Below are positions 46,501 to 59,547 of a stretch of 64,000 bases of DNA, piece by piece. Source of the DNA: Opeltia flavorubescens (lineage: Eukaryota; Ascomycota; Lecanoromycetes; Teloschistales; Teloschistaceae); the NCBI GenBank assembly GCA_000442125.1, contig KE546975.1, positions 1 through 64,000 of the forward strand, written 5' to 3'. The notes under the pieces are model-generated. The model had not been told where the DNA came from. It ran no database searches and saw nothing but the letters and a program-made list of their open reading frames with translations. The position numbers and the translations under genes are program-made. Numbering within the stretch: position 1 is the stretch's first letter; every line of letters starts with the position of its first letter.

Positions 46501-47087
46501 ACTGCCATAACGTCATCGAAAGCGGTCCATTCGACCATGCAAGCCTTTCCCAGGATGATTTTGATCTTACTACCACCAACCTCTGCTGCAGCATTTCCGG
46601 ACAATAACTTGACAATGGACTCATCGTTGGCAACGAGTGCTCCAATTCTCCCCACGAAGCTCAAGATATGCTGTATCTCATTCGCTCTGCCGACAATAGC
46701 AAGGTTGATAGGAACAAAAGGACAAGCCAGTAGTGCAGCAGCCCAGAAACACACAACCCACTCCGCGCAGCTGTTGACTATAACGACGACAGCATCGCCC
46801 TTGGCTACGCTGCATCTAGTCAAATACGACGCGAGAATCTTCGAAGCGGTCTCCAGCTGCGCATATGACCAGCGTAGGTAATCCTTCTCATTATTCTTAC
46901 CCTGTGTAAAACCCAGTGAATCGGAGAAAAGATCACGTGGCTGATGACATGACACCAAAGCTGTTCTATCAGGATACTGGCGCGCGGACTCTTTCAGAAT
47001 TTCGTAGAGAGTTTGAGTTGGCTGTGGTAAGTCCGGGCCGTGATCTTCGGACAGAAGCAGAGATGTATCGATATCGCGGGAACCCAT
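43584..47087 (-). CDS. NRPS-like A-T-C protein: acyl-adenylating, carrier and condensation domains
   Basis: Uninterrupted 1167-aa frame. Residues about 30-575 are an ANL adenylating domain closest in look to 4-coumarate/acyl-CoA ligases: A3 LTSGTTALPKG (218-227), A5 NAFGMTETS (356-364), A7 WHITGDRAV (442-450), A8 GRYKDIINRAGENIS (461-475) and A10 TATGKIRK with Lys559. Residues about 585-655 are a carrier domain; DMVDSVTVMRF holds Ser620 for phosphopantetheine. Residues about 715-1160 are a condensation domain with the catalytic HxxxD (His843-Asp847, GDHSTYDAHS). No ketoreductase or thioesterase follows, so release is probably by the C domain onto an amine or alcohol. It activates an acid, probably aryl, and transfers it. 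It lies 862 bases downstream of the lyase gene on the same strand. An N at 45185 leaves one residue undefined in the carrier domain. Confidence 0.9.
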   Translation of the reverse strand: MGSRDIDTSLLLSEDHGPDLPQPTQTLYEILKESARQYPDRTALVSCHQPRDLFSDSLGFTQGKNNEKDYLRWSYAQLETASKILASYLTRCSVAKGDAVVVIVNSCAEWVVCFWAAALLACPFVPINLAIVGRANEIQHILSFVGRIGALVANDESIVKLLSGNAAAEVGGSKIKIILGKACMVEWTAFDDVMAVSGLPEAPAVERAMEDTVLIVLTSGTTALPKGCPHSNSTVASMCLRHKIIYSLDESRISCNHMPLFHLAGVMESLWAWAHGGTVVYPNKSFDARATLDAIDKERCTDMALVPSMLRAMIDHPALSTRNTNSLQLIKLAANDVMGSDARACSEILHAKVVTNAFGMTETSCMSDVFPWKEGVCKDSQPLPVGRMAPGAKARICAQVSHQPVKRGVVGELHQGGGTIVNRYIGGGDNQSSFYTDKAGSWHITGDRAVMAETGEITVLGRYKDIINRAGENISPSVMERVLNGVEGVESSQVVGVADEIAGEVPVAVIKTASGKTLSKSLLHDRIIKELGVAFALEKVLDLKEMAIDGWPTTATGKIRKVDVRQLVLDHLEFESKGKLNGRIAQESTETALTRIWARFSGVPANEISTTTPLEDMVDSVTVMRFRSQVKKELXRTFSLEELNANTTIEKQAAILDRQQGSLLRSSKLPAGLSREGPPSLEDVVHARGNQATFDEIQHTAERTLQALGLSWDKDVEDVLPIQDNLQAWRMNISIRFRINFVSKKATTAQLHSALETVLPVHGMLRTFLLQTASTGQSWMMIRPSKTLFDLMIKDGGTISTPEDLLTLDLSRDLDDKPLPLIYIKLCFIESTQSAGFTIYGDHSTYDAHSVGSLFGEDLNRALSSPNTPPPSRPKYNLFANSYYNNRTSIPAQRNLEDYACRLKGISQRRAAIWPSESFKSISAPAERSADHVLLTGKVPPGQIGITKRFKIDMSTNQYLSVHRIPHMIAMKAAIAMYNVQQTGQPYAIFGNLEMARSYPFLDRHVTAYLPDIMDMPGATIESPVNNLHLDPRETLSTLLPRMHLDQQAQTATAQRPIARLVELLDREDAMFLAQTLIGRQAFNYNPIVTPDPDALISNTGFVGNADYSIIWWCGMVDRETVQMRITWCDEVMGEREVEDAMEGFERNFRWIVDGGNWDKGVGECGK

Positions 47088-47949
47088 TGTCTTCTTTGTC
47101 AGGGACTATTCAACGACAGCAAGAAAACTAGGCGGATCCGCTAATAAACGAATCGCGAGGAATGATCAAAACATGTGTAGAGATATTATGGAATTCTGGA
47201 TATATTCAGTATGATTGTTCAAACCTGGAGCTGCGAGCTAGATAAGGATCATTGTTTTCCCGGGAAGGCCACGATGGCGACCAATCAATAGACGATGCCA
47301 TGGCTCGCCATAAATCCTTGGTTCCCAATGCTTGGACCACGTCTCCACCAAGCGGCGGCAGTTGATCCAGGAAGGCGAAATGCATGGCGGTAGGATTGGG
47401 TCAAACTCTAGTCATGGGTCGAGAGATTCAACGTGTGGTTGGTGGCTTGTGGTTGAGAATAGCACTGGAATGACGCATAGAGCTGGTTTAGGAGGTGGGC
47501 AGTAAGACCCTTGTGATCTGCAAAATGCTGACTCGTCCTCCATCTCAGCCGATTTGCAGATCCTATGTCATCAATTCCAAGCATGTCCGAGCGCAAGCCA
47601 CGCCTGATCGACCAGGCTAGAAAATACATGGATCAAACTAGACCAGTACTCTAGATGTCCATTAGTATTACTTTTCTACCGGTGATACCAGAAAAATTGC
47701 ATAACATTTGGGATCCGACATCTGTAAGCATCAGGCAGGTCAACGTGACCCAGGTGTGCCACACCTTACTTGCACACTCATTGAGATTGAAAAGGTTGAG
47801 ATGCCGTTATATGAATGATGATTCACCTCTAGATGCACCCTCTAAGCTTCTGATCCGTACCAATGCTGCCGCTCGAAATCAAGCCGCTGTATGCGCCAAG
47901 AACTCAGAAGTCACTTTAACAAGAAGGATCAAGTGTTGGTTGCTCAGAT
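47088..47949. promoter_or_regulatory. Promoter region of the A-T-C gene and 3' region of the lyase
   Basis: 862 bases between two minus-strand cluster genes. Short frames here have no domain. No binding-site pair could be singled out by eye. Confidence 0.4.
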
Positions 47950-50659
47950 CTAGAGGCCAGTGAGGGAGCCCTGCACAGCAGTGACACTACTTCGTCTTCG
48001 TTTGCCATCCATCTCCCCGAATGAGACCGAATATCTTCGTTCGGATTTCACGCCATTAAGCTCTGCGTGGCCATTCGATAGCGTTGCATCGCGATCGGTA
48101 TGTCCATTACTGGTCTCTTCGCCGTTGACTATACTCGACGCTGTGTTTGCTGTACCATTGCTGAAGCCGTTCCATCCTCTGAAAGCTGCCGTAGAGGTAC
48201 CAACCGAGCCCAATTCTTTATCTTTCAGTACGCACTCATCAAGACATTTCATCAGTGGCTCATGCATCGCACCACTTCGTAAAGCTTCATAGATGATAGA
48301 AATGTTGGAGCCAATTGTTCGCTTTTTTGAACCGTCCGGAGCGAACATGTCATGAGGTTCCGGGTGATCCTGCAGCCCTCGATGAAGCGGCACTTTGAGC
48401 GTTTCGCGCACGTAAGTGTATATCGCACGTGAGCCCGAGCCTAGAAAAGCGGCCGTATCAGGCTTTTCAAAGAAATGAGCCCGAACCGTGGTAAATGTCT
48501 CCGCGATGGTCTTGCGGACAGAAGTCCTCCAATCCGTAATAGCTGCAAGCGCAGCCGGTGACGAAGTTCCAGAACTCCCATCTTGGGGCATGGTGTCAAG
48601 TAACACTTTGACAATGACGCCCATGGTCGAGTCCACCACATGCGTGTATCGCTCCTCGGAATCTTTGTTTGCAGTCACGAGCCACGTCACCCGGAAATGA
48701 TCCCATATGCTCAGATGGAGATCCTCGAAGTCTAATTCAGACACGAGTGAGCTGAACGCTTTGTGGTTGACGTCATAGAGAAGAGGTTCCAGAGATCGGA
48801 AGAATGATAGCTGCAGCACTCGAAGATCAAGTGCTTGGCAGACAGTGTAGACGTAAGATGCGCACATCAAAGATGCTAATTCAACTGCAGTGGCCGTATA
48901 GCGTGTCGATATGAATGCCAAGGAATTGATTGCTTGATTATGCATCTCTGCTGATCTGTAACAGCCGCTGTCAGTGGATTCGTGGAGAACCTCGGATTTT
49001 TAGGATAAAGGGTGGGTGGGGGCTGGAGATAGAGAATCGACTTACTGAACATGGCTACTGACAGGATTCGCTACATATGCAAGCTCAGACATGTATGATG
49101 CCATACCAATATCAACACCTTTCATTGTGAAGGAGAGGCTAGGTTCATCAGCGGCTAGATTCGGTGGAAGTCCGTTGTTCAACATAGGATTGATGAGTTC
49201 GGATGATTGGGCAAAGAGCATTTTGCCAACCATCTGAAGACTCAATCGAGTCTTTTCCATGGCTGAAGTGATAGAGGCCGCCTGGAAGTTCCCACCATGA
49301 TGCGTCTTCTGATTTGGAACATCGAATAGAGGGTTGTCAGTCGTCGAGTTCAACTCGACTGTAACTTGCTCATGGGCCAGCTGGAGATCTTCTAGTTGAG
49401 GCCCGATCCACTGCGGAGACGTTCTCAATGCGTAACGATCTTGATAGAGCAATCCTGAAGCTTGCCGGGTATCTCCTTCATTAGCGAGACCTCGAACCAG
49501 TCGAGAGCCATGGAGCAAACGCCAAATATTTCTTGATGCTTCAATTTGTCCTCGGTGTGGCCGAATATCTGATATGAAAGGATCGAAATTATCTGCACTC
49601 GCAAGTAGGGCTTCCGATGCCATAGCCGTCAGGAATTGGGATAGGAGTGCGATATGATGAGCCTCATACAGTGCCATACTGGCCACGGCTGCTGATGTTG
49701 CTGTACCATTCATGAATCCCAACCCTTCCTTGGGTCCAAGGATGATAGGAGCAATCCCAAGCCGATCGAGGGCTTCTTTGGCCGTTATGATCCCAGATGA
49801 CGGGGTGTGAACGTAGATATCAGGATTCCCGGTTATCAAGCCTGCCACGTAGGAAAGAGGGGAGAGGTCGCCTGAAGCGGAAATGCTTCCCCGCAATGGA
49901 ATGATGNGTATTAGGTTGTGGCGTAAAAGCATAATGACTGTATCAATGGCATGGTATGACACAGCTGAATGACCACGAGCGATCGTATTGCTCCTCACAA
50001 GCATAGTCCCTTTGACCCAGTCCTGTGGCATGGCCGTAGATTGTGTTGAGCTCAAGGTGTTGGAATTGATGCCTCGATCTGCTGTTGTAAGAACTCCGAA
50101 GTGGTGATGCTGAAGCAAGGCTGCTTGGAGAGCTTCGTTTTGACTCGAGCGAGTATCGGCGCTCCCGCCAAAACCTGTGTTGACGCCTGCTTTGAATAAG
50201 CACGGCTCATGTCAAGAAAATCGTTTCTAAGATGGCTGACCATAGATCGTTTTTCCTTCCCCTATTAATCGATACACGAGAGCTACACTATCATCCTTGG
50301 GAACTATAAGCTCTTGTATATGGCGATCATGGCAATCCGACACTTACGATTCGCTTTCTAAAAGCTGGATTTTTGCTGAGGTTTGGAACAACGCCATAGC
50401 TGTGCAGATAGTCTGTCAGCTTGCAGTCTTGTGCTCACAGACGATCAACAAACCCAGAGACGGCAACGACAGTAGGAATATCAAGGGAATCTCCGTCGAT
50501 TTCAATGCTACCAGTTCTGATTTTATTCTGCAGGTTTGCGTGGAGTTGGTAGACATGTGAGGCGTGTGCTGATGATGCGTGACCCTCTATGGAAATGCGT
50601 TTCTGCGGAGAAGACATGGCGAAGGATGAATATGGTCCTGTGGTGGTAGTATGATTCAT
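47950..50659 (-). CDS. Aromatic amino acid ammonia-lyase family enzyme (PAL/TAL, MIO-dependent)
   Basis: Five exons (50659-50454, 50399-50348, 50295-50241, 50186-49046, 48955-47950) give 819 aa. The conserved active-site tyrosine loop TIYGVNTGFGGSADTRS spans two introns and has Tyr at about 104. The MIO-forming Ala-Ser-Gly is at 208-210 in PLRGSISASGDLSPLSYVAG. GFMNGTATSAAVASMALYEA, RPHRGQIEASRNIWRLL, QDRYALRTSPQW, ELNSTTDNPLF, HGGNFQAASITSAMEKTRL and ANPVSSHVQSAEMHNQAINS all match the family. The product would be a trans-cinnamate-type acid plus ammonia, unless it is an aminomutase. The substrate-selectivity pair, HQ in Rhodotorula PAL by my alignment, reads His-His here (LLQHHHFGVL). At 819 aa it is longer than typical fungal PAL (about 700-740), mostly at the C-terminus. 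An N at 49907 lies just before the MIO loop. It is divergent from the methyltransferase. Confidence 0.92.
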
Positions 50660-51702
50660 CCAATGTCGAAAATGGAAACCGTCTCTTCAAAGGAAGCCGT
50701 CTCATATCGTCTGGGGTTAGTGACGGCCGTGGCAACGGCTCTAGCAGGGTCTAGCAAGGGAACTGAAGATCGGATAAGTGCAGAAACTAGACTGAGATAT
50801 GGCCCGCTTCCGGCTTCTAGAGTCCTCTTGCGGGGCCGGCCGTATGGGTTAAATTTGGAAGCATTGATCAGAAATGGGGCCGATAAATGCCGTTTAGATG
50901 GAACATGATGCTGCAAAATAGCGTCATGAGGTGTTGGGTCCAGTTGTTTAGCGCTGAGAAAGATGCTTAGTGCTCAAGCATAAGCTTATGGTGTTGGAAG
51001 TTGCAGATTCGGTATCGGTTTAGTGCATCTGGTAGGTCTGTCGCCAAACTCTTTGTGGGTGATCACTAGCCACCTCACATCCGCCACGCTAGACTTCGGG
51101 ACCGGAATCCTTGCCATCTAGTCACGCCAATCCAATGATCGGCAGCGCACAGAGCTTATGTACAGCTTGGCATGACTTGGCGAGTTTTATACCTCAAGCC
51201 AGCGGAGATTGACCAACCCATCCCGCTGACACTTTTCTTCAGGGTCTCGTATAGCAGATGAAATTGCCTCGCATGGCAAGCAGCCGGAACATCACTACAT
51301 GATTACGCAGAAACTCAGCACTCAAAGGTGTATGTGGCGTGCTCCAGGTGTTCATCGATCCGTGGACGTGCTCTTTGGAGTCAATCTAGCGCTTCCGAGT
51401 ATATGCAATATCAGCCGGTATTACTATAAGCATCTCCACTTAGATCTTCATGCCAAAGATAGGGCCTGCATCATTCCAGACCTCCCTCAACTCCCGAGGT
51501 ATTTTCTCCGCCTGAATAAGTGGGTCCGTAGTGATACGTCTGGGGAGATCCGTCAGAGTGTAGAGGACTGTCGACTAGCTAAAAGTATCGTCCGATAGGC
51601 TATCAATTTCCGCGTGTGTTGTATTGTCATGTTTAGAATTTATGATGCCGAACATCTTGACCTCTGCTGGGTCGTCGTGACACTCAGACCTCGCTTTCCC
51701 AC
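50660..51702. promoter_or_regulatory. Shared divergent promoter region of lyase and O-methyltransferase
   Basis: 1043 bases separate the ATGs of two divergently transcribed cluster genes, so their promoters must lie here. GC-rich words with CCGG/CGGCC (around 50829-50842 and 51096-51103) could be sites for Zn2Cys6 regulators, but no convincing spaced CGG pair was found. An 86-codon minus-strand frame (50916-50656) ends with its TGA overlapping the lyase ATG as ATGA. Confidence 0.6.
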
Positions 51703-53288
51703 ATGTCAAAGCGTAAAGCTACTGGACCTGTGCAAACTCCGAATTCAAAAAGGTCCCACCATGATATGACAGTATTCGGTAGTATGACGAAGATGGACGA
51801 TGAAAAGATTGTAGATGGCCATCATGAGAACGCTCTCCACCTTGTGGATCGTATCAAGAACAGCCTTACCACACCAGACTCAGGCAATGCCAGCCACGCC
51901 GGCCTGTTGGCAGACATAAGTCGTTTGCAATTGGCGATTGAAACACCATTGGAAACCATATATCGCATTGGCCATCAGGTAATTGATCACCTCAGATTTC
52001 TCTATCCATATCTTGACATGGTGAATATAGACATGGCAGAACGCCTGCGTCAGGATTGCTCTTGAGCTAGGTGTTTTTGATATTCTGGTAGCAAAGGAAG
52101 GAGATGAGATGGGTGTTCATGAGCTGGCTGGGGCGTGTAAAGCAGACGCAGTCTTTCTTGGTCAGTCAATGAATATCTCAAGCATGCGAAGCACGGCTGA
52201 AAACTTCTTGTCTGGAGTTGCAGTCCGTATCATGAGAGTCATCGTAGCCCTAGGTCTTTGCGCCGAGTCCGGAATAGAAACATACAAAGCCAATACCAAG
52301 ACCAAGATAATGACGATTCCTCAAGGCATTTCAAGCTTCAAGACCTGGTAAGACAGACATCCTCGTTCCTCCGTCCAATCGGCAGCAAAGGTCTTTTTGA
52401 CATCTGCTGATTCTTCAAGGTTTGACATTTTTACACCAGCGGCTGCTAAGCTCCCGGAGTATATGCGCTCTCAGCAATATCAAAATCCGAGTCAATCCAC
52501 CAACTCCGCCTTTGCCTACGCTACCGGCTCTGAATTCTGGGACCACCTCAAGAAGACACCAACGCAGGCTCAGCTCTTCAACGATTTCATGGCAACTCGT
52601 CGTCAAGGCAGGCCAAATTGGTTCGATACCTACCCAATCGACCAGGAGCTATCATCCCTTCACGACGTTAATGGAACTTCACAAGGAGAAAGCAACGTAA
52701 TCCTTGTCGATGTAGGGGGTAATCGCGGCCATGATCTTCAGAACCTGAAGAAGGAACACCCGACACTGCAGGGTAGAATGATCCTACAGGACCTCCCCGA
52801 TGTCATTGCCCATGCATCTTTCGATCCCGAAGACGGGATCGAAGCCATGCCGCACAATTTCTTTCAGCCTCAACCTGTAAAGCGTACGTTTCTTCCTTCC
52901 TACCATAAGTCATCGTTGCTTTCTTCTCCTACCGCACGGTCCGCTGAAAACTGATTCTCCCCATGCAACAGATGCCCGAGCTTACCACTTTCGTGCCATC
53001 TTCCATGACTGGCCTGATAGCTCTTGCCGCGAAATCCTTACCCACACCGCTGCAGCCATGAAACCAAACTACTCGAAGCTGCTAATCAGCGAATTCGTCC
53101 TTCCAGACACAGACACGGCATTATTCCCGGCGACACTAGACATCCAGATGATGGGTCTGCATGCTGGAATGGAGCGTTCAGAGAGGCAGTGGCGGAATTT
53201 GTTGGCTTCGGCTGGACTAGAAGTGGTGAAGATCTGGCAAGTCATGAGGGGAGGCGAGGGCGTTATCGAAGCGAGGTTGAAGGATTGA
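51703..53288 (+). CDS. SAM-dependent O-methyltransferase (COMT/sterigmatocystin-OMT type)
   Basis: Five exons (51703-51978, 52031-52160, 52224-52347, 52420-52883, 52972-53288) give 436 aa, in phase with canonical borders. The N-terminal helical dimerisation part includes QNACVRIALELGVFDILVAK and VRIMRVIVALGLCAESG. The Rossmann SAM site is VILVDVGGNRGHDLQNLKK (motif I), followed by GRMILQDLPDVI. The catalytic His lies in YHFRAIFHDWPDSSCREIL, and the fold ends with KLLISEFVLPDT, MMGLHAGMERSERQWRNLL and GEGVIEARLKD. This is the fungal O-methyltransferase group acting on phenolic hydroxyls of polyketides and aromatic acids. Its position opposite the lyase, and upstream of a phenol hydroxylase on the same strand, supports methylation of a hydroxylated aromatic intermediate. 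Confidence 0.92.
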
Positions 53289-54635
53289 TAGCTTGGACGT
53301 CCTCCTCGGAGATTTATTGTGCCTGCATGGTTGCAGTTTCTTTCCCCTGCATCTTGCGTCTTCTTTTCGAAGCTGCCTTACCTCTTCGCCCCGTGTTTTC
53401 TGTAACCGAGATGGCTCTTCTGAGATATGTGGTGCCCTCGAAGCTCTCCTCTTCAAACCATTCAACGGCCCAAACACCCTACTACGTGCACGCAAACGTC
53501 AGGGATGCGAGTACCCGATCCCCACAACGCAGGCTGATCCATCAATTGACCCACAATCATTCCAATTTTCCATGCCCCGCTCCACCAGCAAAGTGAAAAC
53601 GGTCCAGAACTTCGCACAGACCGTGGATACTAGCATTGATGTGGCTTTCAACCCAAGAAGTGAAATCTAGCTTCAGTATTAGCTTACCCGCCATGGCGCC
53701 GATCCCGTCAAATAATCCCTACTAGCTCATCTTCAGACCCTGATGCGGCTACCTTCATCGTCATTGATCTGTACTAGCCATAGCTGAAGGACTAGAACGC
53801 ATGGGAATCGGATTTGGCATGTCTGTGCACCGCTATCTTCAGGCCTCGGCCAAAATTGGATCATTGCCAGCGTTGGTCCGGGGAAATAGCATTAGTTCCG
53901 GGACGCGCATTTCTTCTGATTAGTGATGTACTTCTTGATGGATCCCAGCTTGCGACCAGATGTAGGAAACGCTAACGCGAGCCGGAGAATTATCAATATG
54001 CATGTTCATTAGCTGCATGGCTGTCCCGTGGTTGCACACTCCCGTCTCGGCAGTTCTTGGCTCGAGGATATCGTGCTGACAACGCGCCGTTGTGGCTGAT
54101 TCGTAATTGCCGTATGATGACACCGGTAGGGTCACGAAGAAACACGAGTCAGCGTTATTGCATATTCTAAGGCGGGGGGAATTGTACCATTGGACAAGTT
54201 AGTCTGATTCAACAAGTGGCTTTCGAGTACGCCACGAAGGAGAATATCGGCCGAAGCGACCCGTGGTCATGAAGCTTGGCGATGATTGCTTGAATGGGCA
54301 GCTGCAAGTACTGTCGGTCATTGTACATCTCACGTGTCGACTATTAACCTTTGCATGTAGAACTTTAATGTGCGGCCAAGTCGGCTTCGCTTTGTGTTCG
54401 CCTGAATGCATCAATTCTACAGATGACGTCGCGCCTCTGGACGAGGTGTGCCAATCTCTCGTACATTGTCAACAAGCTGTAAAATATTCTGGTCCATCTG
54501 CCAACTTGGAAGCACGGCAGCCGGAGCTGGTGTAGTGATGGCTGATTCGCCCGTCATGAATCGAACAGGAGACGAGTGTGAGAAGGAGAGCGAGGTGGAT
54601 GTGTCAGTCACACTCCATATTCTGTACGGCTTGCT
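53289..54635. promoter_or_regulatory. Intergenic region between methyltransferase and monooxygenase
   Basis: About 1.35 kb between two plus-strand genes. Frames of up to 125 codons near 53293-53670 and 54263-54535 lack domains and look incidental. It must include the methyltransferase 3' end and the monooxygenase promoter. Confidence 0.4.
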
Positions 54636-56947
<2,312 letters not shown>

Positions 56948-58042
56948 AGAACAGCACGAAATTGAAAGAAGATAGCTTTTGGGAAATGACTGAGCCACAA
57001 GTCTAGGGAAGGCAGTGAAGAGAAATAAGTGATATTGTGAGTGCTTGAGAGGTTCGATCAAGCTATCATATGGCGTTGGAAACTTGCACTAGATAGAAGT
57101 TATAACAGTCGCAATTCTCTCAATCCAGAATGTCTTCTAACCTCGAACACGATGCCCGAGTCATTGTTCTCTGACGTGTCTGATCATGTGGAAGAGAAGA
57201 CTGAAGGACACAGCGGGAAAGCTTAAAGAACGGCATAGCCCGGCTGCTGAGTCATCTCGTATTCGTACTGGACCCTGCCCTTTTCCTCCAGGACTCTGTC
57301 CCTCGATGATGTTTACTTATTATCTCGACGCGTTCGCTCATTTGCGAATAAGGATCTGTAAAATAGATAGACTCGTTCGCTACAATGAAGAAACTCCAAC
57401 TTCTGAAGCACACCGCAAAACTCCCGCCCTCAACAGCTTGCCATCGAGTCTCTGCCTCGTTGGAGGTCCTCATATGAGATATATATTTCGACCTGCATTG
57501 GGTAGGTAACTAGTACAATGTAGATGGGCTGGAACATTATGTATCGCCGACATGCTTCCTTGAACAATTATTTCTTCAATATACCAATTCCTAGATCCTC
57601 ATGATCTCAGTCGCCGTTGCTTTGCAACGGAACAAATTCCCCGTAAGCATCCCTCATTCGAGCAGAATTAAAAGCCTCTCATTCCACCGTAGGGTTTTGG
57701 CGCAGCATTCCCCGGAGAAACGTCGAAAGGTCCATAGCTGCGAGTTGCGCGAAAGTCCAAGCTGGTACGCTCTGTCTTGAAGATGGCTTATCTGAATAGA
57801 AAAATGGGTTAGAAATTCATGGTAAGAAAAATCCTAGCGCCTTTACCATGCGGTGGCATAAAGGGGCCAAATCGTTTCTGATGGTATTATATCCGTAGCC
57901 ATGATTCTGTTCCTTTATCTGTATGGCACGTAAGAACGCAATACCGACAAAGTTTCAGGTGTAGGTACGGATCGTAAAGAAAGGAAGCGGGAGGAATTGC
58001 ATATATCAAGAAACGATCGATAGAAAAGTCACCTCACCTCAC
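56948..58042. other. Intergenic region containing dispersed repeat copy A
   Basis: About 1.1 kb between the monooxygenase and the DUF1330-like gene, with a repeat copy at 57238-57464. No supported gene. Confidence 0.45.
57238..57464 (+). repeat. Dispersed repeat, copy A
   Basis: About 227 bases matching 32541-32782 in the opposite orientation; shared words are listed at that copy. It lies about 300 bases downstream of the last cluster gene. The frame here runs through as PAAESSRIRTGPCPFPPG..., and a second short frame (MKKLQLLKHTAKLPPSTACH...) starts at a conserved ATGAAGAA. Confidence 0.65.
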
Positions 58043-59047
58043 TCACAACTTCGCCCTCCCCCCATCCCCCTCAATCCCAACCCCAAGGTCAACTTCACTA
58101 GTACAAAGAATACACGTATCCCTCAGACTCGGTAGCCTCGCTTCCCGATTCACCTTTTGATAATCTTCACTAGCGAGCATAGCCGAAAAATGCTCCAAGC
58201 TGGGATAATGCGCCAGTGCCATCTATATCCCCTCCCCCCCTTCCGTTAGCAAAACCCAGCAAAACCTTCAATACATTCGAGCTGAAAACTTAAAAGCAGC
58301 AGACCGTGTACCCCGTACAGAATGAAGTTGCGAGGTTAGAACATGAGAAGGGGGAGAACATACCTCATCCCACTCCCCCTCGCCCTTCCCATCCCCCTTC
58401 CCCTTCCCCTCCCCCTTCCCCTCAGGAGCAACAACCCTCCCAACAATCTTCGCAACACCCCCCCTCCTAACTCCTATATCCTCTCCAAACCTCTTCCCAT
58501 ACCTCCGATACGCCTCCTCCCCTCCCTTTCGAAAAGCAAGAAGATTTAACATCGACACCGCACCACGGGGTCTATCCCTCCCCTTAGTAATCCAAGTTAA
58601 TAATTCATGATCCAGTTCTAGATTTTGCGCATCGGCGCCCTCCCTGAGAGCTACTATGCGTGATGGTGATGTTGTTGATGTCAGTGGAGGAGTCAAGTCT
58701 GTTGAGGGAGATGGGGTGGGATGTAACAATCGCTCGTTATTGCTTTTGAAGGAAGTGAGGATGGAAGTGGGGACGCCGGCTTGGATGCTCCACCTCCCGT
58801 TCACTAAAATTTCTACGTCAGAGGGAAAGTCCGCCTTCGAGCCTAAGTAGATGAGGAGGATATGCCAAGAATGGGGCTGATCAAGTAATTCTTCTCTGCA
58901 CTGATGACGGGTGGGCGTGATGATCCATCTCACGACACGGGCGACCACGAGTGGTTTGATTGCTGTTCGTTGGCGGAGGAGAAGTTTGATGAACCTGGGG
59001 ACGGAAGGATCATGGAGGGAGAGAAGTTCGATTGTGCAGATTGGCAT
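58043..59047 (-). CDS. DUF1330-like (dimeric alpha-beta barrel) protein, 287 aa
   Basis: Two exons (59047-58364 and 58222-58043) are joined by an intron with GTATGT/ATAG borders. The start CTIELLSLHDPSVPRFIKLL is the first strand-helix of the fold. RGAVSMLNLLAFRKGGEEAY and RYGKRFGEDIGVRRGGVAKI match DUF1330's central motif. The second exon supplies MALAHYPSLEHFSAMLASED and NREARLPSLRDTCILCTSEV, the conserved Y.S...F..M......Y......R...L.....L. A low-complexity Gly-Lys-Glu linker (GKGEGKGKGDGKGEGE) just before the splice site is an insertion relative to the domain. The function of DUF1330 proteins in fungi is unknown; the fold often binds small molecules or acts as a monooxygenase. Confidence 0.8.
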
Positions 59048-59547
59048 TGTGGGAGTAGTGTTTGTGGTGGGAGTGTAGGATATAAGATAGCTGATGATGA
59101 TGCTGTGTCGTATTCTAGGTTTGGGCGCAAAAATTTGCTCTGGTATTGGAGATCCGAGGTATGATGACGGGATGAAGGCTATAAAGAGGACATCGCTGTC
59201 ATGGTCTGGGGTAGCCGGTACAGCGGCCGGACGATAGCCGATAAAACTTATTTAAAATTTGAAGTCGAGATCTAAAGTATGGAGGAATTGACAGCGTCTC
59301 ATTAATCGATTGCAATTGACCTTCGAGCCTCTGGTGCTGCAGCTATCGGAAGACACTGCGGAGTTACATGTGGTCATCAAGAGTGACGTCATGGGAATAC
59401 GAACTCCGCTTCTGTATGCAAGCAAGCAATGCTTATTTACATACCCCTCTCACCGAGCTTCTCCATGCATCGACATATGCAGGGCAGAAGCACCATATAA
59501 GAGCGCTTCTCTCCACCTCCGAATCCTCCCCGACCAAACATCCCGCC
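59048..59547. promoter_or_regulatory. Divergent promoter region, DUF1330-like and DUF1349 genes
   Basis: 500 bases between divergent starts. An ATG upstream at 59368 is in frame with the DUF1349 gene, but the extra residues are not domain-like. Confidence 0.4.

Noticed and set aside
9533-49907. Six isolated N bases (9533, 14725, 17520, 22481, 45185, 49907) as a biological signal
   Set aside because: Single undefined bases in otherwise unique DNA are best explained as unresolved consensus positions. They matter only because two fall in the A-T-C and lyase genes and one next to the stop of the sequon-repeat gene.
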